DNA from: Bradyrhizobium sp. CSA112
GTDB lineage: Bacteria; Pseudomonadota; Alphaproteobacteria; Rhizobiales; Xanthobacteraceae
Direction: 5' to 3'
Assembly (NCBI RefSeq): GCF_029051645.1
Contig: NZ_JAACFS010000013.1
Location: 82,001 to 146,000, forward strand
DNA: 64,000 bases
Every line of letters starts with the position of its first letter. Position 1 is the first letter of the stretch. A model generated the notes under the pieces. The model made no database searches and was not told where the DNA came from. It saw only the letters and a program-made list of their open reading frames with translations. Made by a program: the position numbers and the translations under genes. Below are positions 37,435 through 45,947 of the stretch, piece by piece.

Positions 37435-38370
37435 TCAGCGACCCGGTACGTCGACCTTTTTCCAGGTCTGGTCGGGATCGAACCACATCATGCGACTGAC
37501 AAGCCTCATCGTGTAGTCACCCAAATCTTTCTGGTAGACAGTGCCGGAATGATTCACGAGGAAGGTCATTACGCCTGAGTTGCCGTACTCCGCAGGATAG
37601 GCGAGAAGCGCATATCCCCCGATCATCTTGCCCTTGACGACGTAGTTCAGCGTGCCGCCAGGGGCATTCGGCCCTTGCTGCGTCAGGATCCGATAATAGT
37701 AGCCGTGATACGGCGTGCGCCCTTCCCCGGCCTTGTATCCTTCGGCCGAGGCCTGTGCGACGAATTCGCCGAGCGGACTTGCATCGCCATCAGATGCGGG
37801 CCAGTAAAGACCGTCTTTCTTGCCGGACGAACTGACGATGCGCTGCGCATAAACGCCGGGACCGGCCCCGGTGCGATCCTTTTCCGCATACTCGTTCTGC
37901 GCATCGACATAAGCGAGGCAGGTCTGAATCGCGTCCAGTTCGTTGCGTCCAATACGCCGGTACAGGATTTCAAGCCTGCCAGCAGCCGTATCGAATTTCC
38001 AGCCGGCCTTCTGGCGGGTAAGCGGAATCGGGAGCGGGAAGTCGTCGGCTCCCACGACCAGAAAAGCCTTGTCGCCTTCGATGATCACATTGTGCTTGGC
38101 GTCGTAAGCCCGTACGAACCGTTCCCGCGCTTCGCGATCCGCCACTTCATCTCCGGAGAACATGATGTCCTCCGCATCCCGGCCGAGCACCTTGCGGACA
38201 TCTCTCGTGGCTCCCGATTTGATGGCAGTGGCAAGGGCTGTCGCACCATCCTCCGGTGTCTTGAAGACTTGCTGAGCATTGGCGAACGACATCGCGAGCA
38301 GCAGAATGACGGCTGCCATGACAACGGCGGCGTGCGTCCGACAGCCTAGTGTCAACCGAAGCTTGCTCAT
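37435..38370 (-). CDS. DUF2950 periplasmic protein
   Basis: 311 aa. A signal peptide (VVMAAVILLLAMSFANAQQ) precedes QVFKTPEDGATALATAIKSG and GRLEILYRRIGRNELDAIQT. Later come GKKDGLYWPASDGDASPLGE, PYHGYYYRILTQQGPNAPGG and ALLAYPAEYGNSGVMTFLVN, the characteristic DUF2950 string. Function is unknown, but DUF2950 genes are very often adjacent to DUF3300 genes, as here. The ATG lies 2 nt after the DUF3300 stop. Confidence 0.92.
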   Translation of the reverse strand: MSKLRLTLGCRTHAAVVMAAVILLLAMSFANAQQVFKTPEDGATALATAIKSGATRDVRKVLGRDAEDIMFSGDEVADREARERFVRAYDAKHNVIIEGDKAFLVVGADDFPLPIPLTRQKAGWKFDTAAGRLEILYRRIGRNELDAIQTCLAYVDAQNEYAEKDRTGAGPGVYAQRIVSSSGKKDGLYWPASDGDASPLGEFVAQASAEGYKAGEGRTPYHGYYYRILTQQGPNAPGGTLNYVVKGKMIGGYALLAYPAEYGNSGVMTFLVNHSGTVYQKDLGDYTMRLVSRMMWFDPDQTWKKVDVPGR

Positions 38371-38372
38371 CG

Positions 38373-39992
38373 TTACATCCTCGCGCGTATGGGGATCTGC
38401 GCGCCGGTTGCGAGCCAATCCTTGTAGGTGAGGAACTTGATTCCGAGCCTGTCGTAGTGAACCCGGAGATAACCGTCGTCGCCGCGCGTCACCGCGCCAG
38501 GCATGACCGTCTGCACTTCCTGCGCCATGACGCCGACATGGGCCTTGTCGCTGCCGAGATAGCTGAAGCGGTAATAGCCGAGGCCGTTGTCCAGATGCCC
38601 GAGCAGGACGACGTCGTGCTTCAGCGCGATATCGGAACGTCGGCCTCCACCTCCGCCGCGACCGCCGCCAAATCCGCCGCCTCCGCCGCGGAAGCCGCCG
38701 CCGGCAAACGCTGCACCGCCGCCGCCACCGCGGAAGCCGCCGCCAGCCATGCTTGCGCGTGACACACCGGCGCTGGCAAAGCTTGCCTGGCCACGGGCAG
38801 AATGAGCATTGGCTGCCCTGCCCGACGACACGTTCCTGATCGCCGTATCGCGCCCGGCCTTGTTGCCCGCGCTACCGGCACGGCTGCGGTCGGCTGTCTT
38901 GGCGCGATCACCTCCTTTGGCACCATCACCTGCCTTAGCCCGATCACCTGCTTTGGCGCGGTCACCTCCCTTGGCACGATCACTGGCTGCGCGGTCACCA
39001 GCCCCCGACCGATCGGCGCCTGCGCGATCGCCGGCACGATCACCCGCACCGGGACGATCCTTTCCGGCGTCGAGCACCTTCTGGCCATCGCGGCCGCGGT
39101 AATCCATCCGATCGGCGGCGCCGGCCCGCAGGTTGTTGTTGCCGAATTTCTGCTGAACGCCGGCATTGCTGTATCGGACGCCCTGACGGTGCGCCGGATT
39201 GTGCTGCCAGTTATTTCCGATGTTGGTCGCCCTGTTGTAGTGATTGACGTAGAGGTTGCGGTTACCCCAGTTGAAGCCGCCGCCCCAGTAATTGCCCCAG
39301 CGTCCGATCGCCCAGCCGGCGCCAAACGCCAGCCCTGCGGCAATCACGCCGGCGCCGATATAGGATGGATAGCCGAAATAATACGGCGGATATTCCGCAT
39401 AGGGCCAGTCGCCATAGACCGTCGCGGGATCGTAGTAGGGAACGTAGACCGTATCGGCTTGGGCTTGCTCGATGACGATCACCTCCTTGTTCTCCTGCTG
39501 CTGAACGCTGACCTTCTGCTGCTTGTTGGTGACGAGCTTGTTGCGCGTGTGCGCCTTTGCGCGCAGCCGCTGGACCGCGTCCATCACGTCGGGCTGCTGC
39601 GCCAACACGGCATCGCCAAGATTCTTGGTCCAGTCGATCTTGTCGCTCATCATCGCGAGAACATCGGGCGTACCGGCCAGCGCCTTGACGCTGTCGTCCC
39701 ATGCCTGCTTTTCGACCGCTGCTTTGAGAGCATCGCCTTTCAGGTTCTTGTTGGCCTTCACCCAGCGGTCGGCCTGCACGGCCTCCAGAGGATAGGTCGA
39801 AGCCGCCAGCACATTGGCGAGTAACTCATCGGGGTAAAGCGCGATCGGCGCGACCAGCGCATCGAGCTGCTCGGGTTTCAGCAAGGTCTGCTCAGGCTCC
39901 GGCGATTTGATATCGGTGGCCTGCGCCGCCGCCATGCCCGGAATAGCGATCATGATCGCTAATGCCAGCAGAATTTTCCCGCAACGCAACAT
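38373..39992 (-). CDS. DUF3300 secreted protein with repeat linker and chaperone-like tail
   Basis: 539 aa. The signal peptide (LLALAIMIAIPGMAAAQA) precedes a DUF3300 domain (EQLDALVAPIALYPDELLAN, VLAASTYPLEAVQADRWVKA, QADTVYVPYYDPATVYGDWP). Then come a GDRAKAGDRAKAGDGAK-type charged repeat, a Gly-rich stretch and a C-terminal segment resembling the intramolecular chaperone of endosialidases (SDIALKHDVVLLGHLDNGLG, YYRFSYLGSDKAHVGVMAQE). The start MLRCGKILLA gives a clean leader. It is first in a four-gene operon, with a FixK box 56 nt upstream. An envelope role is likely. Confidence 0.88.
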   Translation of the reverse strand: MLRCGKILLALAIMIAIPGMAAAQATDIKSPEPEQTLLKPEQLDALVAPIALYPDELLANVLAASTYPLEAVQADRWVKANKNLKGDALKAAVEKQAWDDSVKALAGTPDVLAMMSDKIDWTKNLGDAVLAQQPDVMDAVQRLRAKAHTRNKLVTNKQQKVSVQQQENKEVIVIEQAQADTVYVPYYDPATVYGDWPYAEYPPYYFGYPSYIGAGVIAAGLAFGAGWAIGRWGNYWGGGFNWGNRNLYVNHYNRATNIGNNWQHNPAHRQGVRYSNAGVQQKFGNNNLRAGAADRMDYRGRDGQKVLDAGKDRPGAGDRAGDRAGADRSGAGDRAASDRAKGGDRAKAGDRAKAGDGAKGGDRAKTADRSRAGSAGNKAGRDTAIRNVSSGRAANAHSARGQASFASAGVSRASMAGGGFRGGGGGAAFAGGGFRGGGGGFGGGRGGGGGRRSDIALKHDVVLLGHLDNGLGYYRFSYLGSDKAHVGVMAQEVQTVMPGAVTRGDDGYLRVHYDRLGIKFLTYKDWLATGAQIPIRARM

Positions 39993-40048
39993 AGTCGTGT
40001 CTCCATTGCCGATCGGGACAAGCCAACGACCGAAACGGCACCGCACCT

Positions 40049-40062
40049 TTGATCAGGATCAA
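40049..40062. promoter_or_regulatory. FixK/FNR box upstream of the DUF3300 operon
   Basis: TTGATCAGGATCAA, a perfect TTGAT-N4-ATCAA palindrome, ends 56 nt before the DUF3300 start. Confidence 0.9.
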
Positions 40063-40115
40063 AGGTCTGGGTTCGACGCGAACGGCGTGGGTCGATTGGG
40101 GGCGGCTGCGCTTGA

Positions 40116-41441
40116 TTAAGCCATCGCCTTGCCGCCGGACCGCGCGGCCAGCAGCGTCCGGCGATCATGAACGAGGCTCTGAAGGCGGTGCGCAGCCACG
40201 TTTAGGGTGGTGACATCAAGCGCGTTTTCGTCCCCGGCCGCTGCCTTCACGCGCTGCATCTGGAGGACCTTGTCGATCTCACGCTCGATCTCAGACAGCT
40301 CCGACTCGCCATCCGCCGTTCTTATGCGGCGACCGAGGGCATAGAGTGAATCCAGCGCTTGTTCGCTCTTTCGGGGTTCGCCTTCGCGAAGAAACTTCCA
40401 CGCCGCCGCACCCACCGAGACCAGTGCGCCGAATATCATCGGGGCCAGAAAGATGGCGTTTCCCCATTTGTCGAGGAAGCTCTCCTGCGTGCCGTTGTAG
40501 AAGGCGGCGGCACCCGGATGAACCGGCAGATACGCATCGGAATCGGTGCTCGGCGCGGTGATCTGCGCCAGCATTGGCAATTCGCCGAGCAGGTCCCTGC
40601 GCGCCTTCATCAACGCCTCCGCCAACGCGCCGGCCACATCGTTGTCGAGCTGCTTGCCGGATACCACGTAGAACGAAACCCTAAGCGTGGTCAGATCGTC
40701 GCCAGGAATTGGCGGCGAGCCCCGCAGCGTTCCTTTCGGAACATCGAAGCTTTCGTAAGCGCGGTGTTTCTCCGCAATGGCGCCGGCCGCATCGATAGGG
40801 ATAAGGACCGGCGCCGTCTTGGGGTTCTGCAGAAAGAAACCACGCAGCAGTGCCAGGTATTTCTCAGCCAGCGGAACGACGATCAGGAGTGCGCGCACCT
40901 CTTTGGCTTCGAGCGCGCGCCGCGTCTCCGCCGGCGCGAGGTTGCGGAATGACACATTGGCGCGGCCAAGATCGTACTCCTCCGTCAGGGCGCTGACGAC
41001 CTTCCGGTTCATTTCGCCGCCGACCACGCCGACGGTGGCGCGCTTCAAGCCGGCAATGTCTGTTATCGAGGATCCCGGGGGTGCAACGAGCAATACGACG
41101 GCGCGTGCAAGGACAATAATGGCCTGCGCCTGCGACAGGTCGCCGACATCGCCGCGCACGACGGCGAGATCGGTCTTGTTCGACGAAAACATGTCGGCCG
41201 CCTCCAGCGCGCTGGTCGTTTCCAACAATTTGAGACGTACCGGCGCATTCGCGGCAGTGAGCCGGCTTGCCAGAGCCGACATCAGTTTCGTGGCCTCCCC
41301 GTCCAGCGATCCGACTGCAACGGTCAGCGTCGTCGGATGAATATACCAGCGGTAAGCGAACAGAGACGCTCCCGTCACCAGAACGACGACGCCTGCGACA
41401 AGGACCATCCGAAGCCATGACGGCATTCTGATCGAATCCAT
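40116..41441 (-). CDS. Membrane-anchored TAXI-family solute-binding protein
   Basis: 441 aa. An N-terminal TM (VLVAGVVVLVTGASLFAYRW) precedes a TAXI/NMT1-type binding domain (LTVAVGSLDGEATKLMSALA, TDLAVVRGDVGDLSQAQAII). A second TM follows (IFLAPMIFGALVSVGAAAWK), then a cytoplasmic helical tail. TAXI proteins bind glutamate or other acids for TRAP permeases, but no TRAP permease genes are nearby and the C-terminal cytoplasmic region is unusual, so a sensor or adaptor role is possible. It starts 26 nt after the HlyD-like gene stop. Confidence 0.85.
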   Translation of the reverse strand: MDSIRMPSWLRMVLVAGVVVLVTGASLFAYRWYIHPTTLTVAVGSLDGEATKLMSALASRLTAANAPVRLKLLETTSALEAADMFSSNKTDLAVVRGDVGDLSQAQAIIVLARAVVLLVAPPGSSITDIAGLKRATVGVVGGEMNRKVVSALTEEYDLGRANVSFRNLAPAETRRALEAKEVRALLIVVPLAEKYLALLRGFFLQNPKTAPVLIPIDAAGAIAEKHRAYESFDVPKGTLRGSPPIPGDDLTTLRVSFYVVSGKQLDNDVAGALAEALMKARRDLLGELPMLAQITAPSTDSDAYLPVHPGAAAFYNGTQESFLDKWGNAIFLAPMIFGALVSVGAAAWKFLREGEPRKSEQALDSLYALGRRIRTADGESELSEIEREIDKVLQMQRVKAAAGDENALDVTTLNVAAHRLQSLVHDRRTLLAARSGGKAMA

Positions 41442-41467
41442 ACGGCCTCACCTGCTCACGGCATCTG

Positions 41468-42700
41468 TCAGTGGCCGCTCAGCACCAGCGTCTTGATCGG
41501 CAGCAACAGAGCCTGGATTCGCAGCAGCATGGCGTGAACGAGCCCGACCGCATCGATCGCGTGCAATCCGAAGCTCTTCGCCGTGCTCAGCTTGCCTGAG
41601 GAGATCAGCTCGTGATTGCTGGTGTACGCGTTGACGATGCAACTGCTTCCTGCAGTCACGCCCTCGAGTCCACCCTTGTAGAGCGGCTCCAGGAACACAA
41701 GAATCGTGCCCGGCCTTGCCGCCTGCTGCGCATCGATGAGTTGCTCTCCCCCGCGGAACTGACCTGCCGCGATATAGTCCTGAACGCCGGTCACGACCAT
41801 CGGGACGATGGTCCATGGCTTGGAGATGCACGCCGCCTCGGCCACCATGCCGACCTTCATCACCTGGGCTTCGATCTGTCCGAAGCCGGCCTGCAGCGAA
41901 CGCTGCCCTGCTCCTTCCGGAATCAGGATTCCAGCGGGCCGCATCAGCGGATTGACGATATCACCGGTGCGAAGGAAGAACTGTTCCACGCGGCCGTCTA
42001 CGCCGGCCCGGATGAAGGTCTTGTCATAATCGACCTGCGCCTGTGCCAGCGCGGCTTCGGCACTCGCCTTCTCAGCCGGCAGGAGAGTTGAGACGCGCAA
42101 CTCGGCGGATTGTTTTGAAGCGTTGGCCGCATCCAGCGATCCCTGCCGTCCGTCGACCATGACCTGCAGCTTTTCGATGTCGCGCTGCGGCACGATCCCC
42201 GGGTTGCGCCGTTGCAGCTCGCTCTTCACTTGCAGCTCATCCTGAGCCTGCTGAACGGCGCTCTTCGCCTCCTGTATCTGGCCTTCTGTTTTCAGCACTT
42301 CCACTTGTGCGGCGACCAGCGCGGCATCGACTTCGGCGATCTTCCGCCGGGCCGTCTCCAGCGCCGCCTCCTGCTTGGAGCTATCCAGCCTGAAGATCAC
42401 GGTGTCCTTGGCCACGGGGGCGCTGTGTTGAAAATGGACCTCAGCGACACGTCCAGACGCCTCGGGGAGGATCGGCACCGTCCGGAAGAACAGGGTCGCG
42501 GTGTTGCTGGAGGGGTGGAAGTAGAAAATCAGGGTAATGAGCGATATCGTGAGCATCAGGCAAGCGACGATGCCGTATCTCAGTTCGAACCAGACCGAAA
42601 AGAAGGTAATCTCCTTGCCGATACGCTTGCCCTGTACGAAGCGGCGGTACAGGTAATCCGGCAGGATCGTGAGCATGGAGCAGAGGATCAGCTCAAGCAT
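41468..42700 (-). CDS. HlyD-type membrane fusion protein
   Basis: 410 aa. A cytoplasmic N-terminus and TM (GIVACLMLTISLITLIFYFH) precede a biotinyl-lipoyl-like part (PILPEASGRVAEVHFQHSAP, then VAKDTVIFRLDSSKQEAALE) and a long coiled-coil hairpin (AEVDAALVAAQVEVLKTEGQ). The second lipoyl half is YDKTFIRAGVDGRVEQFFLR. It would form the periplasmic bridge of an efflux system; no ABC or RND pump gene is adjacent. It overlaps the upstream membrane protein by 8 bp. Confidence 0.88.
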   Translation of the reverse strand: MLELILCSMLTILPDYLYRRFVQGKRIGKEITFFSVWFELRYGIVACLMLTISLITLIFYFHPSSNTATLFFRTVPILPEASGRVAEVHFQHSAPVAKDTVIFRLDSSKQEAALETARRKIAEVDAALVAAQVEVLKTEGQIQEAKSAVQQAQDELQVKSELQRRNPGIVPQRDIEKLQVMVDGRQGSLDAANASKQSAELRVSTLLPAEKASAEAALAQAQVDYDKTFIRAGVDGRVEQFFLRTGDIVNPLMRPAGILIPEGAGQRSLQAGFGQIEAQVMKVGMVAEAACISKPWTIVPMVVTGVQDYIAAGQFRGGEQLIDAQQAARPGTILVFLEPLYKGGLEGVTAGSSCIVNAYTSNHELISSGKLSTAKSFGLHAIDAVGLVHAMLLRIQALLLPIKTLVLSGH

Positions 42701-43142
42701 GGCCGTGCACCTCCTTCTTCAGCGCGCGCGGTTTCGGCTCTTCCGGCGCCGCGAGGGGTGGAGCGTTGCCCACCTCGCCAGCGACAACATCGTCTGACGA
42801 ATTACCAGCGATCCTCTCGACCGAACCTGCGATGCTGCGCAACGGCGTGCTGAAGTCCGGAAGGTCGATCAGCGCAAGCAACAGAGCTGCGATCCAGAAC
42901 AGGTGCACATGCGTGAACAGCGCCAAGAGCCCCAGAACAGCAACGATTTCGAACTGCAACTTCTGCGACTTGTGAGCCATTCGCTCGGGCAGCGAGTGCA
43001 GTTTCAGATAGAAGTTGCCAACCGACAGGACGGCGACAATCAGGAAGACACCCATCACGACCATCCAAACGTCCGTGTCGCTGGGCGCCGTGATGAAGCC
43101 GGGCAAGTGGTGCGGAGCTAGTGGATGAAGCTGATCGCTCAA
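42693..43142 (-). CDS. Membrane protein partner of the HlyD-type protein
   Basis: 149 aa from a TTG (LSDQLHPLAPHHLPGFITAP). Two hydrophobic regions (VVMGVFLIVAVLSVGNFYLK and FEIVAVLGLLALFTHVHLFW, the latter extending into IAALLLALIDLP) precede a charged tail. The TTG at 43142 has GGAGGG 5 nt upstream, better than the TTG at 43208 that would add non-conserved residues. No named family was recognised. It leads a three-gene operon with HlyD and TAXI genes; a FixK box lies 92 nt upstream. Confidence 0.78.
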   Translation of the reverse strand: MSDQLHPLAPHHLPGFITAPSDTDVWMVVMGVFLIVAVLSVGNFYLKLHSLPERMAHKSQKLQFEIVAVLGLLALFTHVHLFWIAALLLALIDLPDFSTPLRSIAGSVERIAGNSSDDVVAGEVGNAPPLAAPEEPKPRALKKEVHGHA

Positions 43143-43234
43143 ATTTCCCTCCACTTCTTGAGCCACGAGTTTGGTCCCAGACCCGGCGCCCCCCTTAAGT
43201 CCCACCAATACTGAGCGGCAGCCGCGCCTGACCC

Positions 43235-43248
43235 TTGATATGAATCAA
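43235..43248. promoter_or_regulatory. FixK/FNR box upstream of the HlyD/TAXI operon
   Basis: TTGATATGAATCAA, a perfect TTGAT-N4-ATCAA palindrome, lies 92 nt before the TTG start at 43142. Confidence 0.88.
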
Positions 43249-43288
43249 CCCGCCCGGCGCTCGGCCTGCTCGTCGACGGCAACAATGA

Positions 43289-43698
43289 TCAGATCAGACA
43301 ACGGTGGTAGCTGATCGCCATGTCCTCGATGCCCGGAAATATCCTCGATATCTTGTTCGGCTCGAGCATCTTGAGGCTGAACTGGACGTTGGAAAGCATG
43401 ATGTCGGTCGCGCAGCCCGCGATGATGTTCACGGTGCCGCCATCCTCCTTCTTCGTCTTGATCTTGCAGCGGGCAAATTTTCCCCTGAGACGATCGGCTT
43501 CCACGATGAAGCCGCCTCCGTGCTGATCTGACAGTGCGGTGAACTCAATCCGCTTCGCGCGTCCCCTCCTGACGAACACGTTGGGGCATTCGTGCTGGTG
43601 GCCCATGCCCCGGAGAGATCGATGGCGCCTGCCTGCCTCGGACCACACAGACCCGTAACCATTGCAGCGGCCACTGCGAACTGAAGTAACCGGTTCAT
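43289..43698 (-). pseudogene. Small secreted protein gene with a single frameshift
   Basis: The ATG at 43698 gives a signal peptide and mature start (MNRLLQFAVAAAMVTGLCGP, then AIDLSGAWATS). Near 43600 the frame changes by one base and the natural continuation is in another frame: ECPNVFVRRGRAKRIEFTAL, then GGGFIVEADRLRGKFARCKI and MEDMAISYHRC-like IEDMAISYHRCLI, ending at 43289. Both halves look well preserved, so the lesion is recent, or a sequencing error. The family is a short Cys-containing exported protein common in Bradyrhizobium. It is divergent from the PPK2 operon and shares the FixK box at 43761. Confidence 0.75.
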
Positions 43699-43760
43699 GC
43701 CATGCCCTCAGTTGAGCCCGGGCGCTGCCGCAAATTGAAATCGTGCGGCGTCGCAAACGC

Positions 43761-43774
43761 TTGATTTGGATCAA
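43761..43774. promoter_or_regulatory. FixK/FNR box between the frameshifted gene and the PPK2 operon
   Basis: TTGATTTGGATCAA ends 67 nt before the start at 43842 and 62 nt before the divergent start at 43698, so it could serve both. Confidence 0.9.
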
Positions 43775-43841
43775 AGGAACGCTCTCGCCGCAGACGTTAG
43801 CTATCGGCTCAGGCGCGACGGTCATTGAGGAAGGATCAGCC

Positions 43842-44297
43842 ATGCCCGCGAAAATCGACGATCTGCTGCCGACGGCAAGGGAAATCCAGAAGCAAGCCGC
43901 CCTCCAGGAGGCTGAAAGGGCCGAACAAGATGCGCGCCGGGCGGCCGCGGCCGAATCTGAAAAGCGCAAGCTGATCGAAAAACTGAGCAAGCCGTCGGGC
44001 CTGACCGAAGACGAAAAGGTCAAGCTTGCCTCGACAGTCATCCAGCGCGCGGTACGAAATGGGCTGACCGAAGTTCAGGTCTATCGGTTCCCCAACACGC
44101 TGTGCACTGACAACGGCCGCGCCATCAATCAGCAGGAGCCAGGCTGGGAAAAGACGCTTACGGGAATAGCGCAGGAAATCTTTCAGCTCTGGTCGGACTA
44201 CCTGAAGCCGCGTGGCTACCGTATCCGATACCAGATCGTCGATTTTCCGGGAGGCGTTCCGGGTGACATCAGCATTGTGATCGCCTGGGGCGAGTGA
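43842..44297 (+). CDS. Hypothetical protein co-transcribed with PPK2
   Basis: 151 aa, soluble. A charged helical N-terminal half (AREIQKQAALQEAERAEQDA, likely coiled coil to about residue 55) precedes a globular part (SGLTEDEKVKLASTVIQRAV, VYRFPNTLCTDNGRAINQQE, WSDYLKPRGYRIRYQIVDFP). No family recognised. The stop overlaps a possible GTG start of the PPK2 gene (GTGA), so the two are tightly linked. Confidence 0.8.
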   Translation: MPAKIDDLLPTAREIQKQAALQEAERAEQDARRAAAAESEKRKLIEKLSKPSGLTEDEKVKLASTVIQRAVRNGLTEVQVYRFPNTLCTDNGRAINQQEPGWEKTLTGIAQEIFQLWSDYLKPRGYRIRYQIVDFPGGVPGDISIVIAWGE

Positions 44298-44329
44298 TTG
44301 CCTTTCTGCCGCACGAAACGAGTCATGTC

Positions 44330-45133
44330 ATGTCTGACGACCAAGCGGTTTCGACAAAATTGAAGCGGAAGGATTACGAGAAGGAGCTGCGGAAGCTCCA
44401 AGTTCAGTTATGCCATTTGCAGGAATGGGTGAAGGAAAAGAAACTCAGGGTCATCATCCTGTTCGAAGGCAGGGATGCCGCCGGCAAGGGCGGCACGATC
44501 AAGGCGATCACCGAGAAAGTCAGCCCACGCGTGTTCCGCGTCGTGGCGCTCCCCGCGCCTTCGGACCGCGAGAAGACGCAAATGTTCATGCAGCGCTACA
44601 TGCAGCATTTTCCTTCCGCCGGCGAAATCGTCATCTTCGACCGCAGCTGGTACAATCGCGCGGGCGTCGAATATGTCATGGGCTTCTGCACTGAAGACGA
44701 GCACGACCGCTTCCTGTCTCTCTGCCCGCAAATCGAGCAATATGTGGTGGAAGGCGGCATCATCCTGATCAAGATCTGGCTTGAAGTGGGGATGGATGAG
44801 CAAGAGCGGCGCTTCAGGGCCAGGCTCGATGATCCGCTCCGGCAATGGAAATTGAGCCCTATGGACATCGAATCCTATCGCCAATGGTATGCATACTCGC
44901 GCGCACGCGACTCGATGCTCAAGAAGACGAACTCAAAACATGCGCCATGGCTGATCATACGCTCCGATGACAAACGGCGCGCGCGGCTGAACTGCATCGC
45001 GCATCTGTTGACGGCCATTCCGTACAAGCGAGTGAATCGTGACAAGATCAGGCTGCCGAAGCGTTCTGACAAAGGCCGATATGACGATCAGTTGAACCTG
45101 CGCGGCGTGAAACACGTCGCCGAGCAATACTAG
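44330..45133 (+). CDS. ppk2: Polyphosphate kinase 2 (PPK2)
   Basis: 267 aa. It has Walker A GRDAAGKGG (residues 47-55), VIFDRSWYNRAGVEYVMGFC (Walker B region and lid) and MDIESYRQWYAYSRARDSML. PPK2 transfers phosphate between polyphosphate and nucleotides, favouring GTP/ATP regeneration from stored polyP. The ATG at 44330 matches the family start; a GTG at 44294 overlapping the upstream stop is also possible. FixK-box control through the upstream gene would link polyP use to oxygen limitation. Confidence 0.94.
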   Translation: MSDDQAVSTKLKRKDYEKELRKLQVQLCHLQEWVKEKKLRVIILFEGRDAAGKGGTIKAITEKVSPRVFRVVALPAPSDREKTQMFMQRYMQHFPSAGEIVIFDRSWYNRAGVEYVMGFCTEDEHDRFLSLCPQIEQYVVEGGIILIKIWLEVGMDEQERRFRARLDDPLRQWKLSPMDIESYRQWYAYSRARDSMLKKTNSKHAPWLIIRSDDKRRARLNCIAHLLTAIPYKRVNRDKIRLPKRSDKGRYDDQLNLRGVKHVAEQY

Positions 45134-45205
45134 GCAAACGCTACAAAGCTCTATTAGGGTTGAGTTCCAGCGCAATTTTCGCGCGCATCACGCCTGGCCG
45201 TGACT

Positions 45206-45228
45206 GGGACGCGCTCGACGCGCGTCCC
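45206..45228. terminator. Hairpin between convergent genes
   Basis: GGGACGCGC-TCGAC-GCGCGTCCC, a 9-bp perfect stem between ppk2 and the convergent secreted-protein gene. No T-run follows on either strand, so termination is likely but not typical. Confidence 0.5.
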
Positions 45229-45238
45229 CCACAGAGAA

Positions 45239-45679
45239 TCATTGCATCGCGATGGTAACGCCGCCCACGGCAGCCGACGCTTCCACACCGACTCTAGGTC
45301 CGCTGAGCTGCAGGATGACTCCTTTGGCGTTCTGCAACTGGACTCCGCCGGCCCCGGCTGCAAGCGCGCCGCCGGCGCCAACGACCGCGTAAGTACCCGC
45401 CAGATCGCCGGGGCTGCGCAGGTTCACTGCCCTGCCCACGAACTTCGTGGTCGAGGCGCCTATCGTGAACCCGACGCTCATACCCGACACCGTGAAGGGG
45501 TAGCGCTTGCCGCGAAATGTCAGCACACCCTCGCCACCTCCGACACCAAGGATAAACCCGCCTTTGGTGAACACGACGCTAACCGTCCCGTTCTCCGCCC
45601 GTACCGGCGTTGCAACGGCGGCAGAAGTCAGCATTCCAAACAGGGCTAGCACGATCGATCGCCTGCGATACATCATCAT
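45239..45679 (-). CDS. Secreted glycine-rich protein, paralogue B
   Basis: 146 aa with a signal peptide (SIVLALFGMLTSAAVATPVR). The mature part reads GTVSVVFTKGGFILGVGGGE, GVLTFRGKRYPFTVSGMSVG, then AGTYAVVGAGGALAAGAGGV and QLQNAKGVILQLSG, homologous along its length to the protein at 36981-37412. AGGAG precedes MMMYRRRS. It stands alone as a transcription unit with a FixK box 130 nt upstream. Confidence 0.82.
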   Translation of the reverse strand: MMMYRRRSIVLALFGMLTSAAVATPVRAENGTVSVVFTKGGFILGVGGGEGVLTFRGKRYPFTVSGMSVGFTIGASTTKFVGRAVNLRSPGDLAGTYAVVGAGGALAAGAGGVQLQNAKGVILQLSGPRVGVEASAAVGGVTIAMQ

Positions 45680-45809
45680 TCACTCCTGGAGGGTTTGAGT
45701 CCCGGGCCGCGGCCCGGAGCTGACATTGCCAACTTGGCTAGTGCTCCTGACGGTCCTTAGGCTCCGTCATCGTGAGACGCGCCTATGCCAGATGAGGCCG
45801 CTACCTCCG

Positions 45810-45823
45810 TTGATCCAGATCAA
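45810..45823. promoter_or_regulatory. FixK/FNR box upstream of secreted paralogue B
   Basis: TTGATCCAGATCAA, a perfect TTGAT-N4-ATCAA palindrome, lies in the 268-bp gap 45680-45947; the only gene reading away from it is paralogue B, 130 nt distant. Confidence 0.85.
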
Positions 45824-45947
45824 TGTCGAGGCCGCCATTGCGCTGTCGAGCAAGCCGGAAGACAGCCCGGCAGCGAGAAGCCGGCCGGCCAGGAGTTCGC
45901 GTTGCGTGGCCAGCGCGCGGCGCGTAGTGTTTGCGACGGCAAACAAC

